From Variovorax davisae (GTDB lineage: Bacteria > Pseudomonadota > Gammaproteobacteria > Burkholderiales > Burkholderiaceae_C): 64,000 bases of DNA. The stretch is taken from assembly GCF_030316845.1 (NCBI RefSeq), contig NZ_JASZYS010000009.1, positions 186,001-250,000 on the forward strand, given 5' to 3'. Under the pieces are notes generated by a model that had not been told where the DNA came from, searched no databases, and saw only the letters and a list, made by a program, of their open reading frames with translations. Position numbers and translations under genes: made by a program. Each line of letters starts with the position of its first letter. The stretch's first letter is position 1. Below, piece by piece: positions 17,126 to 25,400 of this stretch.

Positions 17126-18142
17126 CTACTTGTCGGCCGCAAACACCTTGTTCCAGTCGCGCTTCATGTCGATCACGGTCCAGCCGCGCGTCCCGGCCTC
17201 GTCCAGCGCCTTGTCGAGCCTGCCGATGCCGGACTTGCGGTCGTAGGCGTATTCGCGCTCGGCGTCGGTGTGATGCACCAGGCCCATGAAGCGAGGCCCG
17301 GTGCCGGCCGCGGTCCACTCGAGCATCTGCTGGTCGCCGTCGGAGTTGCCGAAGGCGAGGATCGGGCGCCGGCCGATGAAGCGCTGGATGCCGACCGGCT
17401 TGCCCGCATGGTCGTCGACCAGGTCGATCTTGGCGAGCTTGAGCAGCACCGGCTTGCCGTCTGCGCCGGTCTTGAAGGCCAACTGCCCGGTCGAGCCGAC
17501 CACCTGCTCGGGCGGGATGCCGTAGACCTTCTCGGCGAAGACGCGCATGAACTCGACGCCGCCGCCCGAGACGATGAAGGTCTTGAAGCCGTTCTCGCGC
17601 AGGTAGGCGAGCAACTCCAGCATCGGCTGGTAGACCAGGGCCTCGTAGGGCTGCTTGAAGCGCGGATGGCGGGCCTTCGCGAGCCAGTCCGCCACCGTGC
17701 GCGAGAACGCCTCGGTCGTCATTCCCGCATGGGTGACGGCGAGCACCTGCGCCAGGCCCTTCTCGCCCGAGGCCGCGAAGGCCTTCATGTCGCCGCGCAG
17801 GATCGCGTCGAAAGGCGGCGTGGTCTTCCACTCGGGATGCGCCGGTGCCAGCGCCTTGACGCGGTCGAGCGCGAAGGCGAACTGCACATAGATCGGCTGC
17901 TCCAGCCACAGCGTGCCATCGTTGTCGAAGACGGCAATGCGTTCGGCCGGCGGCACGAAGCCGGCCGAGCCCGGCGTCGTGACGTCGGCGACGAAACGCA
18001 GGATCGCCTGCTTGGCGGCACCGTCGTTCCAGGAAGGCAGCCCTTGCGTCTGCGCCTGCGCCAGCGTGGCCGCGGCCAACAGCCAGGCCAGGAACAGGAA
18101 GCGGCGCGCCGTGCGCGTGACCGAAGATCTGGACATCATCAT
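17126..18142 (-). CDS. Exported HAD-superfamily hydrolase
   Basis: 338 aa with a cleavable signal peptide (RRFLFLAWLLAAATLAQAQ). HAD motif I is FDNDGTLW, motif II is FIVSGGGVEF, a Lys follows in KIDLVDDHAGK, and motif IV is FGNSDGDQQML. The domain is of the phosphoserine-phosphatase-like/acid-phosphatase type, acting in the periplasm on an unknown phosphomonoester. Three consecutive ATG codons occur at the start; the second or third fits the GGAG ribosome site better than the first. It is 133 bp downstream of the arylsulfatase gene and 16 bp upstream of the DUF202 gene. Confidence 0.85.
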   Translation of the reverse strand: MMMSRSSVTRTARRFLFLAWLLAAATLAQAQTQGLPSWNDGAAKQAILRFVADVTTPGSAGFVPPAERIAVFDNDGTLWLEQPIYVQFAFALDRVKALAPAHPEWKTTPPFDAILRGDMKAFAASGEKGLAQVLAVTHAGMTTEAFSRTVADWLAKARHPRFKQPYEALVYQPMLELLAYLRENGFKTFIVSGGGVEFMRVFAEKVYGIPPEQVVGSTGQLAFKTGADGKPVLLKLAKIDLVDDHAGKPVGIQRFIGRRPILAFGNSDGDQQMLEWTAAGTGPRFMGLVHHTDAEREYAYDRKSGIGRLDKALDEAGTRGWTVIDMKRDWNKVFAADK

Positions 18143-18275
18143 GGACTCCTTCTTGCGCAGCGGACCACGGCCGGCGGCGTCCAGCGGGCGTCGATCACCG
18201 CGGGCTCCAGCGGCCGGTCCGCCGGCGCGGGCTGGGGCGGCTCACGACGCCTGTCCCCGAACCGGCGGCCGGCGC

Positions 18276-19850
18276 TCAGGTGGCGCCGCCGGCGGAGGCT
18301 TCGGCCATCTTCGACAGCGCGTCGTCGATGGTGAAGGTATTGGGCTTCTGCACCGGCGGGAAGTCCTTGAAGGTGGCGGCGAACTGGTCGGCGATCGCAT
18401 AGGCGCCATACAGGATGTAGGCGTGGTACAGGAACCACTCGTAGTAGCTGTTCGACGTCGTGTCCGCCCGCTCGAAGGGATCGGTTCGCAGGTTGAAGAG
18501 CTTCGGCAGGCGCAGCCGCACGAAGGGCTCCGCCCACACCGCCATGGTACCGGGCAGCCGCTGCTCCATGAAGACCACCTTCCAGTTGTCGTAGCGCAGG
18601 CCGAGGATGTCGCCGTCGTCGCTGATGTAGACGAAGAGCTTGCGCGGGCTCTCCTTCTCCTTGCCCGTGATGTGGCCGAACAGGCTGACGCCGTCGATGT
18701 GGTTCTTGTACGTTCGGCCGATCGCCTGCACCCCCTTCTTGCATTTCTCGACGATGTCGGGCTCGCCCGCCATCTCGAGGAAGGTCGGCAGCCAGTCGTG
18801 GTGCTGGACGATGCCGTTGGAGATGCTGCCGGCGGGCACATGGCCGGGCCAGCGCACCACCATCGGAATGCGGAAGGCGCCCTCCCAGTTGGTGTTCTTC
18901 TCGCTGCGGAAAGGCGTCATCGCGCCGTCGGGCCAGCTGTTCATGTGCGGGCCGTTGTCGGTCGAGTACATGACGAAGGTGTCTTCGGTGATGCCGAGCT
19001 CGTCCAGGTAGTCCAGCAGCTGGCCGACGTTCTTGTCGTGGTCGATCATGGTGTCGTGGTAGGGCGACTGCCAGCGTCCCGCCTGCCCCAGGCTCTCGGG
19101 CTTGGTGTGCGTGAACATGTGCATGTGGGTGAAGTTGAGCCAGACGAAGAAGGGCTTGCCGGCCTCGTGCTGCTTGCCGATGAAGCCCTTCGCCGCCTCG
19201 GCGAACTCGTCGTCGCAGGTCTCCATGCGCTTCTTGGTCAGCGGGCCGGTGTCCTCGATCTTCTGCTTGCCGACGCGGCCCCAGCGCGGCTGCTCGGTGG
19301 CGTCGTCCTTGTCGGTGGCATAGGAGTGGATCACGCCGCGCGGGCCGTTCTTCTTCTTGAAGTTGGGGAAGTCCTTTTCCGGGTAGTAGTCGTACATCTC
19401 CGGCTCTTCCTCGGCGTTCAGGTGGTAGAGGTTGCCGAAGAATTCGTCGAAGCCGTGGTTGGTCGGCAGCATCTCGTTGCGATCGCCCAGGTGGTTCTTG
19501 CCGAACTGGCCGGTGGCATAGCCGCGGTTCTTCAGCAGCGCCGCGATGGTGACGATCTTGTCGCTCATGCCGATCGGTGCCGCCGGAATGCCCACCTTCG
19601 AGAGCCCGGTGCGGTAGACGCTCTGGCCGGTGATGAAGGACGAGCGGCCGGCGGTGCAGGACTGCTCGCCGTACGAATCGGTGAACTTCATCCCTTCCCT
19701 GGCGAGGCGGTCGATGTTGGGCGTCTGGTAGCCCATCAGGCCGTGCGTGTAGCAGCTGAGGTTGGCGATGCCGATGTCGTCGCCCCAGATCACGAGGATG
19801 TTGGGCTGCTTCGCTCCGGACGGGCTCGCGGCGGGTTTCTTGGATGCCAT
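18276..19850 (-). CDS. Arylsulfatase-family sulfatase with CTAGR active site
   Basis: 524 aa from ATG 19850, which has AGGAG 8 bp upstream. It belongs to the alkaline phosphatase/sulfatase superfamily: metal ligands in LVIWGDDIGIAN, the nucleophile region EQSCTAGRSSFITGQ, GQFGKNHLGD, and YSTDNGPHMN. The cysteine to be converted to formylglycine lies in C-T-A-G-R rather than the commoner C-x-P-x-R; a C-x-A-x-R form is known for some sulfatase-maturing systems. There is no signal peptide, so a cytoplasmic location is expected, unlike many sulfatases. No maturase gene lies in the window. It is the first gene of the unit that ends with the RND pump. Confidence 0.88.
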   Translation of the reverse strand: MASKKPAASPSGAKQPNILVIWGDDIGIANLSCYTHGLMGYQTPNIDRLAREGMKFTDSYGEQSCTAGRSSFITGQSVYRTGLSKVGIPAAPIGMSDKIVTIAALLKNRGYATGQFGKNHLGDRNEMLPTNHGFDEFFGNLYHLNAEEEPEMYDYYPEKDFPNFKKKNGPRGVIHSYATDKDDATEQPRWGRVGKQKIEDTGPLTKKRMETCDDEFAEAAKGFIGKQHEAGKPFFVWLNFTHMHMFTHTKPESLGQAGRWQSPYHDTMIDHDKNVGQLLDYLDELGITEDTFVMYSTDNGPHMNSWPDGAMTPFRSEKNTNWEGAFRIPMVVRWPGHVPAGSISNGIVQHHDWLPTFLEMAGEPDIVEKCKKGVQAIGRTYKNHIDGVSLFGHITGKEKESPRKLFVYISDDGDILGLRYDNWKVVFMEQRLPGTMAVWAEPFVRLRLPKLFNLRTDPFERADTTSNSYYEWFLYHAYILYGAYAIADQFAATFKDFPPVQKPNTFTIDDALSKMAEASAGGAT

Positions 19851-19944
19851 GTCGACTCCTGGTTGTAGGGGGTGCGCAGGCGCGGGCGGGCGGCCCGCCG
19901 CGCGGCAGCGTGCCCACAGCATGCGCAAGCCGGGGGCAAAACGC

Positions 19945-19986
19945 ACTTGTCCCAAGGTGAAGCGGCCATTGCCCCTTGGTGCAAGT
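19945..19986. promoter_or_regulatory. Long inverted repeat upstream of the sulfatase-efflux operon
   Basis: The arms ACTTGTCCCAAGG (19945-19957) and CCTTGGTGCAAGT (19974-19986) are inverted copies matching at 11 of 13 positions, with a 16-bp spacer. They lie 95-136 bp upstream of the sulfatase start, in the only sizeable gap before the operon. The geometry suits an operator for a dimeric regulator. No regulator gene is adjacent, so the protein that binds it is unknown. Confidence 0.5.
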
Positions 19987-20021
19987 CCGCCCGGCAGCCG
20001 GGCGCCCGGGCGCCGGGCCGC

Positions 20022-20732
20022 TCAGGCGTCCAGCGCCAGGTGCTGGCCGTGCAGCGCGGCGGCGGCCGGCGAGGCCAGGAAGGCCACGGTCTGCGCCGCC
20101 ACCGCGGTCGACACCCACTGGCCCGGGTCGGCGTCCGGCATCGCCTGCCGGTTGGCCGGCGTGTCGAGCACGCTGGGCGCGATGCTATTGACGCCGATGC
20201 CGTGCGGCGCCAGTTCCGCCGCGGCGGCCTCGACCAGGCGCTGCAGCGCGCTCTTGGAGGCGATGTAGGCGGCCATGCCGGCGGCGCCGCGGGCGGCGGT
20301 CTTGGCGCTCACGGCGACCACCCGGCCGGCCTTGCGCTCGATCATCGCGGGCACCAGCGCCTGCGTCACCGCCACGAAGGACCAGGCGTTGAGGTTCATC
20401 ATGCGGTCCCAGGCCGCGCGGCCGAGCGCATGCACCGGCTCGCCCATCTCGAAACCGCCGGCGATGTGGACCAGGGCGTCGACCTGGCCGCCCAGCGTGG
20501 CGAGGATGCGCTGCCCCGCCGCGGCCATGGCCTCGGTCGAGGTCACGTCGGCTTCGAGCAGCAGGTGCTGCGAGTTGTCCAGCCCCGGAAAGGTGCTGAC
20601 CAGGTGCGCCAGCCGATGGTCGACCAGCGCCAGGCGCGCGCCCTGGCCGAGAAACTGCTGCACCACCGCGCGCCCCAGCGCACCGGCGGCGCCCGTGACC
20701 ACCACATGACGGGGAAAGCTGGCATCGGCCAT
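20022..20732 (-). CDS. SDR-family oxidoreductase
   Basis: 236 aa from ATG 20732 with an AGGAG ribosome site. It is a classical short-chain dehydrogenase: the nucleotide-binding motif is VVVTGAAGALGRAV near the N-terminus, then NxAG-like HIAGG, catalytic Ser in VAVSAKTAARG and YxxxK in AAYIASK. Length is typical. It lacks an obvious Asp for NAD specificity after beta-2, where VDHRL is seen. The substrate is unknown. It lies between the sulfatase unit and the divergent thiolase gene, so it may be a separate transcript. Confidence 0.83.
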   Translation of the reverse strand: MADASFPRHVVVTGAAGALGRAVVQQFLGQGARLALVDHRLAHLVSTFPGLDNSQHLLLEADVTSTEAMAAAGQRILATLGGQVDALVHIAGGFEMGEPVHALGRAAWDRMMNLNAWSFVAVTQALVPAMIERKAGRVVAVSAKTAARGAAGMAAYIASKSALQRLVEAAAAELAPHGIGVNSIAPSVLDTPANRQAMPDADPGQWVSTAVAAQTVAFLASPAAAALHGQHLALDA

Positions 20733-20829
20733 CGGAGGGCTCCTGGTTGGGGAACGCATCGTAACGCCGGCGTCACCCCGGCGGCGGCCGGGCTGGCATC
20801 ATCGGCGCTTCGTTTGCAAGGAGATATTC

Positions 20830-22011
20830 ATGAAGGAAGTGGTTGTCGTCAGCGGCGTTCGCACCGCCATCGGAACCTTCGGCGGAAGCCTCAAGGACGT
20901 GCCGCCCACCAAGCTCGCCGCCCTGGTCACCAAGGAGGCGCTGGCCCGCGCCAAGGTCGACGGCAAGGACGTCGAGAACGTGGTCTTCGGCCACGTCATC
21001 AACACCGAGCCGCGCGACATGTACATGGCCCGGGTGGCCGCGATCGAAGGCGGCTGCGCCCAGGAAACCCCCGCCCTGACCGTCAACCGCCTGTGCGGCT
21101 CGGGCCTGCAGGCGATCGTCAGCGCGGCGCAGAGCATCCAGCTCGGCGATGCCAAGGTGGCGGTCGGCGGCGGCGCCGAGAGCATGAGCCGGGCGCCCTT
21201 CGCGTCCCTCACGGCCCGCTGGGGCGCCCGCATGGGCGACAGCAAGATGGTCGACATGATGCTCGGCGCGCTGCACGACCCGTTCCAGACCATCCACATG
21301 GGCATCACGGCCGAGAACATCGCCAAGAAGTGGGGCATCAGCCGCGAGACCCAGGACCAGACCGCGCTCGCCAGCCACCAGCGCGCGCAGAAGGCGATCG
21401 AGGGCGGCTACTTCAAGTCGCAGATCGTGCCGGTGCCGCTCGAGAGCCGCAAGGGCACCACGCTGTTCGACACCGACGAGCACGTGCGCCACGACGCCAA
21501 GCTGGAGGACATGAGCAAGCTCAAGCCGGCCTTCCTGAAGGAAAACGGCACGGTGACCGCGGGCAACGCGTCGGGCGTCAACGACGCCGCGGCGGCGGTG
21601 GTGCTGATGGAGAAGGAAGAGGCCGCGCGGCGCGGCCTGAAGCCGATGGCGCGCATCGTGGCCTACGCCTTCGCCGGCGTCGACCCGGCCTACATGGGCA
21701 TCGGCCCGGTGCCGGCCTCGCGCAAGGCGCTCGAGAAGGCCGGCCTCCAGGCCTCGGACATGGACGTGGTCGAGGCCAACGAGGCCTTCGCAGCGCAGGC
21801 CTGCGCCGTGACGCAGGACCTGGGCCTGGACCCGGCCAAGGTGAACCCCAACGGCTCGGGCATCTCGCTCGGCCACCCGGTGGGCGCCACGGGCGCGCTG
21901 ATCACCGTGAAGGCGCTCTACGAGCTCGAGCGCATCCAGGGCCGGTACGCGCTGGTGACGATGTGCATCGGCGGCGGCCAGGGGATTGCCTGCATTTTTG
22001 AGCGGACCTGA
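20830..22011 (+). CDS. Acetyl-CoA acetyltransferase / beta-ketothiolase
   Basis: 393 aa, typical thiolase length. Catalytic residues are visible: the acyl-accepting Cys in NRLCGSGLQAIV (near residue 92), the His in SLGHPVGATG, and the C-terminal Cys in TMCIGGGQGIA. It condenses two acyl-CoA units or cleaves 3-ketoacyl-CoA. By eye it is closest to BktB/PhaA-type enzymes of Burkholderiales. A GGAG site precedes the ATG at 20830. It has no polyhydroxyalkanoate or fatty-acid neighbours and is followed by tRNA-Lys. Confidence 0.92.
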   Translation: MKEVVVVSGVRTAIGTFGGSLKDVPPTKLAALVTKEALARAKVDGKDVENVVFGHVINTEPRDMYMARVAAIEGGCAQETPALTVNRLCGSGLQAIVSAAQSIQLGDAKVAVGGGAESMSRAPFASLTARWGARMGDSKMVDMMLGALHDPFQTIHMGITAENIAKKWGISRETQDQTALASHQRAQKAIEGGYFKSQIVPVPLESRKGTTLFDTDEHVRHDAKLEDMSKLKPAFLKENGTVTAGNASGVNDAAAAVVLMEKEEAARRGLKPMARIVAYAFAGVDPAYMGIGPVPASRKALEKAGLQASDMDVVEANEAFAAQACAVTQDLGLDPAKVNPNGSGISLGHPVGATGALITVKALYELERIQGRYALVTMCIGGGQGIACIFERT

Positions 22012-22032
22012 AGAAGCGGCCAAAGTTGTGGC

Positions 22033-22038
22033 TATAAT
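22033..22038 (+). promoter_or_regulatory. -10 box of the tRNA-Lys promoter
   Basis: A perfect TATAAT stands 35 bp before the tRNA-Lys 5' end, in the short gap after the thiolase gene. No good -35 hexamer is seen at the right distance (a poor TGAAGA about 18 bp upstream). A stable RNA promoter is the simplest explanation. Confidence 0.55.
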
Positions 22039-22073
22039 CGTGGGATTGCCTGAGTAGCAGTAATGCTTTTCAG

Positions 22074-22149
22074 GGGCTCTTAGCTCAGTTGGTAGAGCAG
22101 CGGACTCTTAATCCGTAGGTCGAGTGTTCGAGTCACTCAGGGCCCACCA
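22074..22149 (+). tRNA. tRNA-Lys (anticodon CTT)
   Basis: A 76-nt cloverleaf with encoded CCA. The acceptor is GGGCTCT/AGGGCCC, the D arm GCTC...GAGC, and the anticodon arm GCGGA-CTCTTAA-TCCGT with anticodon CTT. The T arm is GAGTG-TTCGAGT-CACTC. It is followed 22 bp later by a strong terminator, so it is a single-gene transcript. Confidence 0.95.
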
Positions 22150-22168
22150 GCAAACCCATCACTGGTAA

Positions 22169-22205
22169 AAAAACGGCGCTATTTTCAATAGCGCCGTTTT
22201 CTTTT
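22169..22205 (+). terminator. Factor-independent terminator after tRNA-Lys
   Basis: A perfect 12-bp stem AACGGCGCTATT / AATAGCGCCGTT (22172-22183 and 22187-22198) with a TTC loop is followed by TTCTTTT. An A-run precedes the stem, so it could also stop transcription on the minus strand. It separates the tRNA from the NRPS region. Confidence 0.92.
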
Positions 22206-22235
22206 GTGCGCCTCGCTTCTGGAGGCCTCGGGCAC

Positions 22236-22251
22236 CGTGATGAAAATCACG
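22236..22251. promoter_or_regulatory. Crp/Fnr-type palindrome upstream of the NRPS
   Basis: CGTGAT-GAAA-ATCACG is a perfect 16-bp palindrome. Read as GTGA-N6-TCAC it matches the core of Crp sites; read as GTGAT-N4-ATCAC it also fits the FNR/Dnr superfamily pattern. It lies about 190 bp before the preferred NRPS start, in an otherwise gene-free stretch (22206-22439) in which nothing else was recognised. Confidence 0.6.
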
Positions 22252-22439
22252 CAATAGTGTCCTGAGTGTTGCGCCAAACCCTCAATGTCAGTGACAGTTC
22301 AGCCCGCGCGCGGCAGAGTGTCCTTGATGCTGTCCACGTCCAGGAAACGCCAACCACCGGAACGCATCGAGGGCGCGCGTCGGTTCTGCCCCGCCGCCTG
22401 CGCTCCCCTGGTGGCGTCGGCCTGCCCGGTGAATCTGCC

Positions 22440-25400
22440 TTGATCGAGCACAGCGCCGCGACCCTGCACGCCCAGTTGGCGCTCCATGCGCTCGTACAGC
22501 CTTTGGCCACGGCCCTGCTGTCCCCCGGGCAGCGGGCCATCGGCTATGCCGAACTGTTCGCGATCGTGCGCGGCCTGCGGTCCTGGCTGGCGGGCCACGG
22601 GCTTTCGCCGGCCTCGCGCATCGCCGTGGTCATGCCGAGCGGGATCGAATCGGCCGTCGCCACCCTGGCGATCGGCGCCCAAGCCACCTGCATTCCGCTC
22701 CCTGCGGGACTGCCCGAGCCCGAATTGCTGGCCCTGCTGGCCGACGCGCGCGCCGACGCCGTCGTCGGGTTGCCTGGCGACGCCATGGCGTCCGGGCTCG
22801 CGCGGACCCTGAACCGGGTCGCGCTGGACTTCGACCTGCCGCACTGGCGCGCCGGCGCAGTTGAAGAAGCGGCGGATCTCCACGCCCCCTGGCCCGAGCC
22901 GTCGCACACCGCCTTCGTGCTGTTCACCTCGGGCACCACCGGCAAGGCCAAGCGGGTGCCGCTCGGACAGCGCCAGGTCGTGAGTTCGGCCCGCAGCATC
23001 GCGCGCCACCTGGCCCTCGCGCCGGCGGATCGTGCCCTGTGCGTGATGCCGATCCATCACAGCCACGGCCTGGTCGGCGGCCTGCTCGCGCCGCTGGTGG
23101 CCGGATCGTCCGTGGTCTGCGCGCCGGCCTTCGACGCCCCGGCCTTCATGGGCTGGATGGCCGAGTTCGAACCCACCTGGTACACCGCCGCGCCCACCGT
23201 CCACCATGCCATCGCGGACCAGGCGTCGCGCGAAGGCATGGCCGCGCCCGCCCATGCCCTGCGCCTGATCCGCTCGGCCTCCTCGCCCATGCCCGTGGCG
23301 CTGCTGCAGCACGTCGAGGATCTCTGGGGGGTGCCGGTCATCGAGTCCTACGGCATGACCGAATCGGCCACCCAGCTGGCGAGCAATGCCTTGCCGCCGG
23401 CGCCGCGCAAGCCGGGCTCCGTGGGGCGTCCGGTCGGCGCCGAACTGCGCGTGGTCGACGTGCACGGCCACGGCCTGCCCGTCGGGCAGGTCGGCGCCGT
23501 GGTGGCGCGCGGACCGGCCCTGTTCGAAGGCTACGAGGACAACCCCGAGGCCAATGCGGAGGCCTTCCGCGACGGCTGGTTCATCACCGGCGACCTGGGC
23601 CGCTTCGACGCCGACGGCGACCTCTTCCTCACCGGGCGCAGCAAGGAGATGATCAACCGCGGCGGCGAGAAGATCTCGCCCTTCGACGTCGAGCAGGCCC
23701 TGCTGCGCCTGCCCGGCGTCGCCCAGGCCGTGGCCTACCCCGCGCCGCACCCGACGCTCGGCGAGGACGTGCATGCCATCGTGGTCGCCGCGGCCGGCCG
23801 TTCGATCGAGGGACAGGCGCTGCGCGCTGCGCTGTTCGGGCAGGTGGCCGACTTCAAGATTCCGGCGCGCATCCGCGTGCTCGCAACGATTCCGGTCGGC
23901 CCGGGCGGCAAGGTCAGGCGCCGCGACATGCACGGCCGGACCGCCCGACTCGAGGCCGAGGAGATCGACCGGCTGGCCCCCCGGTCGACCGCCGAATCCA
24001 TCCTGATGGACATCTGGCAGGCGGTGCTCGGCCGATCCGGATTCGGCATCCGCAGCAACTTCTTCGAACTCGGCGGCCACTCGCTGTCGGCGACGCAGAT
24101 CGTCTCGCGCATCGGAGCGGCCCTGAAGATCGAACTGCCGGTGCGCAGCGTGCTGGAGCATCCGACCATCGAGAGCCTGGCCCGGGCCATCGAGGCCCGT
24201 CGACCGGACCTGTCCGGCGGCGCCGCCCGCGGGCATGACCCGATCGTCCCGGTCCCGCGCGAGCAGCCGCTGCCGGTGTCCTTCTCGCAGCGCAACATGT
24301 GGATGTTCCACGACATGGACCCGCACGGCGCCGCGTACCACGTGCGCAAGGCCCTGCGCCTGCGCGGGTCCTTGCAGGCGGCGGCGCTGCGCGAGGCGCT
24401 CGACACTCTGGTGGCCCGCCACGAGGCCTTTCGCACCACCTTCGCGATGGGGGAAGCCGAACCGATGGCCACCGTCGGACCGGTGCAGCCGGCGAACCTG
24501 GTCGGGCTGGACTTGCGCGCCATCCCCGGGCCCGAGCGGGACACCGAACTCGAACGGCAGGCCGCGCGCCTGGCGGCCGAGCCCTTCGACCTCGGTCACG
24601 GACCGCTGCACCGCTTCATCCTCGTCGAACTCGGCGCCCAGGACCATGCGCTGGTGCTGGTGCTGCACCACCTGATCGGCGACGACTGGTCATGGGGCGT
24701 GCTGTTGCGCGACCTCGAGGCGATGTACAACGCCGCCTGCACCGGAGCGCCCGCGCCCGCGCCCGCGCCCGCGCCGCGCCCATCGATCGACTTCGTCGAC
24801 TACGCCAGCTGGCAACGCGGCCATGCCGACGACGAGGCGCTGGCCGGCGACACCGCCTATTGGCTGCAGCAACTCGCCGGCATGAGCCCCTTGAACCTGG
24901 TGGCCGACTCCGCCGTGACCCGCCGCCGCACCAGCCGCGGGGAGCATGTTCGACGGCTGATCCCCGACGACTGGATGCAGGAGGTGCACCGCTTCAGCGG
25001 GCGCCTCGGGCTCACGCCTTTCATGACCTTGCTGGCGGCGTTCCAGGTGCTGCTCGCGCGCCAGTGCGCGCAGCAGGACATCGTGGTCGGGACGCCGATC
25101 GCGGGCCGCACGCGGATCGAGGCCGAGGCGCTGGTGGGCTCGCTGGTCAACACCCTGATGCTGCGCAGCGACGTGCAGCCGGCGATGAATTTCCGCGAAC
25201 TGGCCTGCCAGGTGCGCGAGACCTGCCTGTCGGCCTTCACCCATCAGCATGCGCCCTTCGACCACGTGGTCGACAGCCTGCGGCGCAACAACAGCGGCGG
25301 CCGGGTGCCCGAGGTCCGCGCGATGTTCAATGTGCTGAACACGCCCCGGCAGCTGCCCCGGCTCGAAGGCCTGGAGGCGAGCTTCATGCCCCTGGGCCTG

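Noticed and set aside
22266..22439. Extension of the NRPS to the GTG at 22266
   Set aside because: This segment has much weaker G/C third-position bias than the rest, lacks a ribosome site and carries no domain, so the TTG at 22440 was preferred; the GTG remains possible.
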